DNA of 64,000 nucleotides, taken from NCBI GenBank assembly GCA_965662745.1, contig CBFIJK010000009.1, positions 1 through 64,000 on the forward strand. The letters run 5' to 3'. A model generated the notes under the pieces. It did no database searches, had not been told where the DNA came from, and was given only the letters and a program-made list of their open reading frames with translations. The number at the start of each line of letters is the position of its first letter. Position 1 is the first letter of the stretch. A program made the translations under genes and the position numbers. This DNA is from Anianibacter sp965662745. GTDB taxonomy: Bacteria > Pseudomonadota > Alphaproteobacteria > Rhodobacterales > Rhodobacteraceae. Positions 1-6,378 of this stretch are shown piece by piece.

Positions 1-55
1 GCCCAACCCCCAAGTATTCGAGCAGCAGCATTTGGACATCATAAAAGATCGGTGA
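1..55 (+). CDS. 3' end of an unidentified gene, cut by window edge
   Basis: From base 2 an open frame runs 17 codons to a TGA at 53-55, ending in the residues HLDIIKDR. It cannot be identified from so little. The reason to treat it as coding is its junction: the next frame begins with GTG at 52-54, so stop and start share bases as GTGA, the overlap typical of co-transcribed bacterial genes. It lies on the AT-richer side of the tRNA-Cys fragment and so probably belongs to an integrated element. Low confidence. Confidence 0.3.
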   Translation, partial: PNPQVFEQQHLDIIKDR

Positions 56-249
56 AAAAGAAAAATCGCAAAGCATCCAGAGTATTCAAGCGCTTCTGCA
101 GCCGACATGCGCTCTCAGATTTTCTTTATACAGTCAACGTATACCGCCTGCACAATTTTACGAATAAGCCTAAAAGTGATCCATTAAAGAACGCCGTATT
201 TGCGCTCAAGCGTTTGGCGGGCACAGTGTCGTCGAACAAAAGGAAATGA
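52..249 (+). CDS. small basic hypothetical protein (65 aa)
   Basis: A 65-residue frame starting with GTG, overlapping the preceding stop as GTGA. The product is strongly basic: the N-terminus is MKKKNRKASR and the C-terminus SSNKRK. No signal peptide, membrane segment or family motif is recognisable. Codon use (AAA, TTT, TTA, ATA) is AT-rich compared with genes from 1.5 kb onwards, which fits horizontally acquired DNA. It could be a small nucleic-acid-binding accessory protein of an integrated element, but it could also be a chance frame in decaying sequence. The overlap with the upstream frame is the main support. Confidence 0.35.
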   Translation: MKKKNRKASRVFKRFCSRHALSDFLYTVNVYRLHNFTNKPKSDPLKNAVFALKRLAGTVSSNKRK

Positions 250-644
250 CGCTTGCCACGGTAGAGTTTGATGCGATGCGAAATGGTACATTGTCCGCTC
301 TGTCGACCTTCATCCTCCGCAAATGCTGCGCCATGGACTATTGGCCGGTCTTGTGAAGCTACGGCGCGGCATTAACTCGGCGGGTGAAAGGCGGCTCTGG
401 TCTGTTTCCGGAGTCAAATCTCTGAGGCCTTGCCGACGCTCTCTAGAGTTTTTCCTGATCCCGTCGGGTTCCACGTGCCGGTAGCTGCCACCACCTGAAA
501 CGCAATAGCCCAGGCTTGCACTTTTCAAACGTTCGATTTGTGAAGTTTGGCCGCCAAAATCGTCTAAACATTCTTGCTATGTTCTTGCCAAAATGCGCCA
601 ATTTCTAAACATTTTATCATTAATAATCAGATACATACGCACTC
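250..644. other. AT-rich non-coding stretch before tRNA fragment
   Basis: No convincing gene is seen here on either strand. Base composition falls towards the right end (about 580-644 is markedly AT-rich with homopolymer A/T runs), then changes abruptly to GC-rich DNA after the tRNA-Cys fragment. This is what the terminal segment of an integrated element next to its attachment site would look like. Confidence 0.4.
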
Positions 645-688
645 TTGCAAATCCGTGTACACCGGTTCGATTCCGGTACTCGCCTCCA
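645..688 (+). tRNA. tRNA-Cys (GCA) 3' fragment, probable attachment-site remnant
   Basis: The sequence from the anticodon loop to the 3' end of a tRNA is present without its 5' half. The loop holds anticodon GCA (647-649). The T arm is a perfect 5-bp stem ACCGG/CCGGT (661-665 with 673-677) around TTCGATT. The acceptor 3' strand is ACTCGCC (678-684), followed by discriminator T and an encoded CCA at 686-688. Bases upstream of 645 do not form a D arm or a 5' acceptor strand, so the gene cannot fold as a tRNA. Tyrosine-recombinase elements often integrate in the 3' half of tRNA genes and leave such a copy at the far end. The orientation predicts an intact tRNA-Cys to the left of the window, with the element in between. 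Confidence 0.75.
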
Positions 689-732
689 CTCCATTCCCTT
701 CAGGTTATTGCCTTTCGTCCGGAGCGCGTCTC

Positions 733-1517
733 ATGTCTTTGGGCAGGAGTGGGGGCCGGGTGAGCAATCAGATCAGCGAAGCGGCTGTTGGGTCCCTTTT
801 GGCGGATGCGGCACGGTCGTTAGGCCCGGTTGGGGCTCGGGCCATCCTGTTGGCGGGAGCGAAGGAGCGGGCTTGGGGCGCGGGGGGACTACCTGATCGC
901 CTTGGTAGTGGGTCAGCTTGAGGCGGAGCCGAGCGTTGAGGTGGCGCGACATGCAATGCGCGGCAGGGCATTGATTGGCGCTACTGCACCGCGTGGAGCC
1001 TGAATAGGCCATTGGTTTTCCCCGAAATGGATGGTCGAGAAGCTGCGCGGGTTGCGTGAGGGGGACTGCCACGCCGCACCAGACGTTGCGCGGGCAGTAA
1101 CGCGGCAGATCATCACGGATCTGCGGATGCTAAGAGACTTGCCAGCGCGGCGCGGGGCGATTCACGGGAATTTCCATGCGGGCAATCTGCCGGTTGGGGC
1201 GGAGAGAGCCACCGGGTTCAACCTGACAGCGGCGGCACAAACTGCTGATCTACGACATCGTCGATATCTTGCGCGCAGATGTGCACATTGGAGCAGACTT
1301 GCCGGTGCATGCGTCGGGCATTTCGGTCGCTTCGATCGAGGCGTTCGAAAGCGGCTATGGCGCCCTACCCGATCCGCTGATCATTAGACATGCCATAAGC
1401 GCGCGGCTGGCGATGGACCGGATGATCGTAACCACAGAGAGGTTCGAGCGGTCCGGGGCGCAGCGGGTGCGTTTCAGCGTGCTCGGGCAGCGACTGTTGC
1501 GCGTTCTTGATCTTTGA
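733..1517 (+). pseudogene. degenerate phosphotransferase (APH-like) pseudogene
   Basis: Protein-like sequence is spread over several frames. Around 1160-1215 one frame reads HGNFHAGNL, resembling the catalytic loop HGDxHxxN of aminoglycoside/choline-kinase-like phosphotransferases, with the catalytic Asp changed to Asn. A frameshift near 1235-1240 moves the homology into another frame, which continues KLLIYDIVDI and then runs open to a TGA at 1515-1517. Upstream there is an in-frame TGA near 1001, and the N-terminal lobe is scrambled. The 3' end overlaps the convergent deacetylase gene by about 44 bases. Family identity is inferred from the one motif and the following YDIVD-type segment, so it is moderate. 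That the region is non-functional is better supported. It lies right beside the putative attachment site. Confidence 0.5.
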
Positions 1518-2634
1518 GGCGGGCTGATAGGTGCCGAACGGCCGCGCGGATCTCTTCACGCACCGGCCCCTCGTTCGGGGGATCGCGCAGTGTGGTGAAC
1601 AGGCTCTCGCGCGGCGACCTGGCCCGGCTGTTTCCCGACCATTTCACATCGCGCAGGATCGCCTCGGCCTTTGGCGGCAGACGTTCCGGGATTTCGGCCC
1701 CCGCCAGCGTCGCCCAGACACCGGACCACAGGCGGGCCACGGTCCAAGGGTTATAGCCGCCGCCACCGGTGACAATGTAGCGTCCCGTGAGCGGGCGCAG
1801 GGCCGAGACCACCTGCCAATGGGCGTTGTTCGACAGATCGAGCCGCGACAGCGGGTCTTCGCAGACAGCATCGGCGCCGCATTGCAGCATGATCGCATCG
1901 GGGGCGAAGGCTGCGGTCGCGGGCAGGATCACACCGTCCAGAACCGCGCGCATTTCGGTGTCATTGAACCCGCGCGGGACGGGAATGTTGAAGACATTGC
2001 CCGCGCCCATCTCGCCCAGCTTGCCCGTGAAGGGCCAGCGCCGATCCTCGTGGACCGAGATCAGAAGCATGTCGGGATCGTTCGCAAAGGCGTGATCGAC
2101 GCCGTCGCAATGATGGGCATCGATGTCGATATAGGCAATCCGGCGCAGGCCCATGCGGCGCAGGGAAAGAAGGCCCAAGACCGGGTCGTTGAGATAGCAA
2201 AAGCCGCTCGCGCGGTCGGGCATGCCATGATGTGTGCCGCTGGCCGGGGAATAGACAGTGCCACCGTTCGCGACGAGTTCACCAGCAAGGATCGACGCAC
2301 CGGCGGCGGTGGCGGGGCGGCGGTACATTTCGGGAAAGACCGGGTTCGACGGGGTGCCCAGCGCGTGACGCTCTTTTACCGCGCCCGACACGGCCTGATC
2401 GGCCTCGGCCTGTTCCAGCGCGGCGACATAGTCTGGCGTGTGCCAGGCCGTCAGTGCGGCGGGGCGCGCGCGGGGTGAAGTCAGGTAGCGGTCTGCCGGT
2501 AGCCATCCCATCGCGCGGCAAAGATCCATGACCGTCGAGACGCGCGGAATGCGAAGCGGGTGCCAGCCGCCGTAGGAGGAGGTGCGATAGATCTCGGATC
2601 CAAGAAACAGCGGTCCGGGATTGGCCGGGGTCAT
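1474..2634 (-). CDS. histone deacetylase family protein (AcuC-like)
   Basis: A 386-residue zinc-dependent deacetylase-fold hydrolase of the class I/AcuC type. The paired active-site histidines are H135-H136 in GTHHGMPD. Probable zinc ligands D172 and H174 sit in YIDIDAHHCDG, a third acidic ligand is in QCGAD, and the C-terminal glycine loop is VTGGGGYN. In bacteria such proteins act on acetyl-lysine (AcuC on acetyl-CoA synthetase) or on acetylpolyamines; the substrate here cannot be told. The start ATG overlaps the glutathione peroxidase stop as ATGA, so the two genes are probably co-transcribed. A second, more class II-like family member is at 26.4 kb. The C-terminus overlaps the upstream pseudogene and may be extended relative to the family. 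Confidence 0.87.
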   Translation of the reverse strand: MTPANPGPLFLGSEIYRTSSYGGWHPLRIPRVSTVMDLCRAMGWLPADRYLTSPRARPAALTAWHTPDYVAALEQAEADQAVSGAVKERHALGTPSNPVFPEMYRRPATAAGASILAGELVANGGTVYSPASGTHHGMPDRASGFCYLNDPVLGLLSLRRMGLRRIAYIDIDAHHCDGVDHAFANDPDMLLISVHEDRRWPFTGKLGEMGAGNVFNIPVPRGFNDTEMRAVLDGVILPATAAFAPDAIMLQCGADAVCEDPLSRLDLSNNAHWQVVSALRPLTGRYIVTGGGGYNPWTVARLWSGVWATLAGAEIPERLPPKAEAILRDVKWSGNSRARSPRESLFTTLRDPPNEGPVREEIRAAVRHLSARLKDQERATVAARAR

Positions 2635-3152
2635 TCGGACAAAAGCGCCTCGATCCGGCTACGCAGGTGACCCGACATGGGATCGACGCCGGATCCGAAG
2701 GTCTGATCCACCGCGCCATCGGGGCCGATCAGAACCTTGTTGAAGTTCCAATTCGGCTCGAACCCTTCGGTTTCACGCAGCCAGGCGTAAAATGGATGTG
2801 CCTCGCGCCCGCGCACCTTGGTGATCGCGGTCATGGGCATGTCGAGGTTGAAATTCACCGCGCAGAAATCCTTGACCGCCGCTTCGTCGGACAGCTCTTG
2901 CGCGAAATCGTCGGACGGGATCGCCAGCACCACCAGTCCGCGGTCGCGGTAGGTGTCGTAGAGGTCCTGCAGCCCGTCATATTGCGGCGTGAACGCGCAC
3001 AGCGACGCGGTGTTGGCCACGAGAACGGGCCGCCCCTGCCAGTCGGCGCTGTCGATCATGCCACCGTCGATGGAATCAAACCGGAAACTGTCCAGCGCGA
3101 GGGCCGGAACCGCGAAGATCAGCGAGATGAGGAGTGCGGCAAACCATTTCAT
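2631..3152 (-). CDS. glutathione peroxidase, exported
   Basis: A 173-residue peroxidase of the GPx/thioredoxin-like fold that reduces hydroperoxides. The redox residue is cysteine (C52 in NTASLCAFTPQY), as in most bacterial members, rather than selenocysteine; WNFNK near the C-terminus carries the conserved Trp. The segment where the family usually has a Gln (NQF-like) reads PSDDF, so the classical Cys-Gln-Trp set is not intact. The N-terminus MKWFAALLISLIFAVPALA is a signal peptide, placing the enzyme in the periplasm. I chose the ATG at 3152 because this signal begins there and AAGGGG lies just upstream. It overlaps the downstream deacetylase gene by 4 bases. Confidence 0.88.
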   Translation of the reverse strand: MKWFAALLISLIFAVPALALDSFRFDSIDGGMIDSADWQGRPVLVANTASLCAFTPQYDGLQDLYDTYRDRGLVVLAIPSDDFAQELSDEAAVKDFCAVNFNLDMPMTAITKVRGREAHPFYAWLRETEGFEPNWNFNKVLIGPDGAVDQTFGSGVDPMSGHLRSRIEALLSE

Positions 3153-3254
3153 CGTGAAGCCCCTTCTGTTTACCCTGAGGTATTCCGGCAACCTCGAAGA
3201 TCAACAAATCCTGAAACACGGCACTTTCTGTGGCATTGCGCAGGTTCGGCATTA

Positions 3255-3271
3255 TGTTATTTTCAATAACA
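3255..3271. promoter_or_regulatory. palindrome, candidate operator between gpx and NUDIX gene
   Basis: A perfect inverted repeat, TGTTATT-TTC-AATAACA, in an AT-rich pocket between two divergent genes. It lies about 100 bases upstream of the peroxidase start and about 80 upstream of the NUDIX start. The shape suits a dimeric metal- or peroxide-responsive repressor, but no known box is matched with certainty. No T tract follows, so it does not look like a terminator. Confidence 0.4.
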
Positions 3272-3353
3272 ATGGGATATAACGTTCCCAAAGAGCGGTA
3301 TGGTCGATTTGAGTATTACACGGCCCACACAGCAGCCTGTTCGGCTGCCTTCC

Positions 3354-3791
3354 ATGTCCAAGCGTGACGTCCGAACCCAGTTCGGCGCCATCTGCTACCG
3401 CGTGCGCAAGGACAAGCCGGAAATCCTTCTCGTCACCAGCCGCAACCGCAAACGCTGGATCGTACCGAAAGGCTGGCCTGTTGACGGTGCAACGCCGTCC
3501 GATGCCGCCGCGACCGAAGCCTGGGAAGAGGCGGGCGCAGTCGGCAAGCCGTCGACCCTGTGCCTTGGCATTTATTCCTACACGAAGCTTGGCGAGGCGG
3601 AAGACGAGCCGGATTTACCCTGTGTCGTGGCGCTGTTTCCGTTCAAGGTGCAAAAGCTGGTGTCGGACTATCCCGAGGCCAACGAACGCACGCGCCGATG
3701 GGTGACGCCCAAGCGCGCCGCGCGCCTTGTAGACGAGCCCGAACTGCGCGAGATTCTGTCGGCCTTCGACCCACGCAAATTGCCGCGCTAG
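3354..3791 (+). CDS. NUDIX hydrolase
   Basis: A 145-residue NUDIX-fold pyrophosphohydrolase. The NUDIX box starts at GWPVDG and includes the helix TEAWEEAGA, which carries the E-x2-EEAG-type metal-binding residues. N-terminal strands QFGAICYRV and EILLVTSR are typical of the ADP-ribose/diadenosine-polyphosphate-cleaving branch. The substrate is probably a nucleoside diphosphate linked to another group, but it cannot be specified. An in-frame ATG exists 54 bases upstream; I prefer MSKRDVRTQFG because the family normally starts a few residues before the first strand. It is divergent from the peroxidase gene across a palindrome. Confidence 0.85.
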   Translation: MSKRDVRTQFGAICYRVRKDKPEILLVTSRNRKRWIVPKGWPVDGATPSDAAATEAWEEAGAVGKPSTLCLGIYSYTKLGEAEDEPDLPCVVALFPFKVQKLVSDYPEANERTRRWVTPKRAARLVDEPELREILSAFDPRKLPR

Positions 3792-3858
3792 GGCCTTCGC
3801 GATTGAACGCACCTCTGCTCTGCTTATGTTTGCCGAGTCAATTCTCGGGTGATGATGC

Positions 3859-4284
3859 ATGATCCGCTACGCTTTGAAATGTTCCAACGACCACGGATTC
3901 GAAAGCTGGTTCCAGTCCTCGGGCGCCTATGATGCGCTGCGCGAGGGCGGGCATGTCGCCTGCCCATCCTGCGGCGATCAGGACATCGAGAAGGCGCTGA
4001 TGGCGCCCGGCGTTCCGGCAAAGGCGCGCGACGCGCAGACGTCGATGCTGTCCGCGCCCAAGGACAGTCTTGAGGCGAAGCTGAAAGCGCTGCGGGCCGA
4101 GGTCGAGGCCAAGGCGGACTATGTCGGCAAGGATTTCGCGACAGAGGCGCGCGCGATGCATGAGGGCGAAAAGGAAAACCGCCCGATATGGGGCGAGGCC
4201 AAGCTGCAAGACGCCAAGGCGCTTGTCGAAGACGGCATCGCGGTGGCGCCCCTGCCGTTCCTGCCCTCACGAAAGGCCCATTGA
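3859..4284 (+). CDS. DUF1178 family protein
   Basis: A 141-residue protein of the DUF1178 family, common in alphaproteobacteria and of unknown function. The N-terminus MIRYALKCSNDHGFESWF with C8 and the later CPSCGDQ (C-x2-C) form a likely zinc-ribbon-like site. The middle of the protein is a charged helical stretch, and a conserved IWGEAK segment follows. The stop codon shares its A with the start of the next gene (TGATG), so translation is likely coupled to the SDR gene. There is no signal peptide, so it should be cytoplasmic. Confidence 0.85.
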   Translation: MIRYALKCSNDHGFESWFQSSGAYDALREGGHVACPSCGDQDIEKALMAPGVPAKARDAQTSMLSAPKDSLEAKLKALRAEVEAKADYVGKDFATEARAMHEGEKENRPIWGEAKLQDAKALVEDGIAVAPLPFLPSRKAH

Positions 4285-4934
4285 TGCGCATCGTAGTCAC
4301 CGGCGCGAACCGCGGGATCGGGTCCGCACTGGCGGACCGCTATCGCGGCAAAGGACATGAGGTCATCGCCACCACACGCAGCGCACCCGAAGGTCCGGGC
4401 GAGGTCACGCTGGACGTTGCCGATCCCGCCTCGCAGGCCGCCTTTGCTGAAACGGTCGGTACTTCGCCGGTCGATCTGCTGATCTGCAACGCAGGCGTTT
4501 ATCCCGACAAGGGCCAATCACTGGACACGGGCTATCCGGCGCAGATGTGGGCCGATGGCTTTGCAGTAAACGTCACCGGCGTCTTCCTGACCGTCCAGGG
4601 ACTCTTGCCTGCGATCCGCGCGGCCAAAGGCAAAATCGCGATCATCTCAAGCCAGATGGCCAGCCAAGAACGCGCGCCGGGCGGCAGCTATATCTACCGA
4701 GCTTCGAAAGCTGCGGCGCTGAACCTTGGCCGGAATCTCGCCACTGATCTGCGCGGTGACGGGATTGCGGTTGGCATCTACCACCCCGGCTGGGTCCGTT
4801 CCGACATGGGCGGCGGATCAGCAGAGATTTCGACCGACGAATCTGCCACCGGCCTGATCGAACGCTTCGACGCGCTGTCGCTCGACCGCACAGGCTGTTT
4901 CGAGACGTGGGACGGCCGAGACCACCCGTACTGA
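4284..4934 (+). CDS. SDR family oxidoreductase
   Basis: A 216-residue short-chain dehydrogenase/reductase. The Rossmann motif TGANRGIG is at the N-terminus, NAG follows in ICNAGVYP, the catalytic Ser lies in IISSQMAS, and the Tyr-Lys pair is in YRASK. The family reduces or oxidises carbonyl/alcohol groups with NAD(P)H; the substrate is not predictable. A compact size and a C-terminal WDG segment suggest the C-factor/CsgA-like subgroup. I chose the ATG at 4284 because it overlaps the DUF1178 stop as TGATG and starts directly at the first beta strand. Confidence 0.85.
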   Translation: MRIVVTGANRGIGSALADRYRGKGHEVIATTRSAPEGPGEVTLDVADPASQAAFAETVGTSPVDLLICNAGVYPDKGQSLDTGYPAQMWADGFAVNVTGVFLTVQGLLPAIRAAKGKIAIISSQMASQERAPGGSYIYRASKAAALNLGRNLATDLRGDGIAVGIYHPGWVRSDMGGGSAEISTDESATGLIERFDALSLDRTGCFETWDGRDHPY

Positions 4935-5029
4935 TCCACCACGTCCACACGCAAGGAAGATTGACCGTGCCCCGGCGCGGGCCTATAGACCGCGCGGTCT
5001 GAACCTTCGACGGGAACCTACCCGGCCCC

Positions 5030-6265
5030 ATGCCCATACTTGTGATGAAATTCGGCGGCACCTCTGTCGCCACGCTCGACCGCATCCGCCGCGCCGCCAA
5101 GCGCGTGGGCCGCGAGGTTGCGAACGGATATGACGTCATCGTCATCGTCTCGGCCATGTCCGGCAAGACGAATGAGCTTGTCGGCTGGGTGAACGAAACC
5201 TCGCAATTCTACGACGCGCGCGAATACGATGCGGTCGTGTCCTCGGGCGAGAACGTGACAGCCGGGCTTATGGCGCTGACCTTGCAGGAAATGGACGTGC
5301 CCGCGCGCAGTTGGCAGGGCTGGCAAGTGCCGTTGATGACGAACGATGCCCATGGCGCCGCCCGGATCGAGGATATTCCGCCCGCGAATATCCTGTCGAA
5401 ATTCGGGGAAGGCATGCGCGTCGCGGTTGTCGCAGGTTTTCAGGGCATCAGCCCCGATGGCCGCATCACCACGCTGGGGCGCGGCGGATCGGACACCACC
5501 GCCGTCGCCTTTGCCGCCGCCTTCAAGGCCGAACGCTGCGATATCTACACCGATGTCGACGGCGTCTACACGACCGATCCGCGGATTTCCGACAAGGCGC
5601 GCAAGCTCGACAAGATCGCGTTCGAGGAAATGCTGGAACTTGCTTCGCTGGGCGCCAAGGTGTTGCAGACCCGGTCGGTAGAGCTTGCAATGCGTTTTGG
5701 CGTGAAGCTGCGGGTTCTGTCCAGCTTTGAAGAAATGGATGACAGTGCGGGCACTTTAGTCTGCGACGAGGAGGATATCGTGGAAAGCAAAGCCGTCTCT
5801 GGCGTGGCCTATAGCCGCGATGAAGCGAAGATGACCCTGATCTCGGTTGCCGACCGCCCCGGCATCGCTGCCGCGATCTTCGGGCCGCTGGCCGATGCGG
5901 GCGTGAATGTCGACATGATCGTGCAGAACATTTCCGAAGACGGACGCACGGACATGACATTCTCTTGTCCGATCGATCAGGTGGCGCGCGCTGAAAAGGC
6001 GATGAACGAGGCCAAGGCGCGCGGTGACATCAACTTCCATGAACTCGTCGCCGACAAGGACGTCGCCAAGGTGTCTGTCGTCGGCATCGGCATGCGTAGC
6101 CACGCGGGCGTTGCGGCCAAGATGTTCAAGTCGCTCAAGGACGAGAATATCAACATCAAGGTCATCACCACGTCCGAGATCAAGATTTCCGTCCTCATCG
6201 ACCGCAAGTACATGGAACTGGCCGTTCAGGCGCTTCATGACGCGTTCGAGCTGGAAAAAGCCTGA
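5030..6265 (+). CDS. lysC: aspartate kinase
   Basis: A 411-residue aspartokinase catalysing the first step of the aspartate pathway to lysine, threonine, methionine and diaminopimelate. The N-terminal kinase signature KFGGTSVA is intact, and GRGGSDTTA binds nucleotide. The C-terminal third contains two ACT domains (DRPGIAAAIFGPLADAG and the VGIGMRSHAGV region) that mediate feedback inhibition. Length fits the monofunctional LysC class. It is followed by ptsP after a 113-base gap, a linkage I recall as common in alphaproteobacteria. Confidence 0.95.
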   Translation: MPILVMKFGGTSVATLDRIRRAAKRVGREVANGYDVIVIVSAMSGKTNELVGWVNETSQFYDAREYDAVVSSGENVTAGLMALTLQEMDVPARSWQGWQVPLMTNDAHGAARIEDIPPANILSKFGEGMRVAVVAGFQGISPDGRITTLGRGGSDTTAVAFAAAFKAERCDIYTDVDGVYTTDPRISDKARKLDKIAFEEMLELASLGAKVLQTRSVELAMRFGVKLRVLSSFEEMDDSAGTLVCDEEDIVESKAVSGVAYSRDEAKMTLISVADRPGIAAAIFGPLADAGVNVDMIVQNISEDGRTDMTFSCPIDQVARAEKAMNEAKARGDINFHELVADKDVAKVSVVGIGMRSHAGVAAKMFKSLKDENINIKVITTSEIKISVLIDRKYMELAVQALHDAFELEKA

Positions 6266-6378
6266 TCGGTCAGCACTCGGCGCACAGCAGGCGCGGTTGG
6301 CCCGGAAAGGCTTTTCCGATCCCGGGGCGTTGTGGTTTAAGCCAAGAGGAAACCGCATGAAGGCGGCGACGGGGGATC

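Noticed and set aside
1531..2478. Long plus-strand open frame (315 codons) opposite the deacetylase gene
   Set aside because: It mirrors the deacetylase codons, has no family motif, and is an Arg/Ala/Gly-rich frame as expected from antisense of a GC-rich gene.
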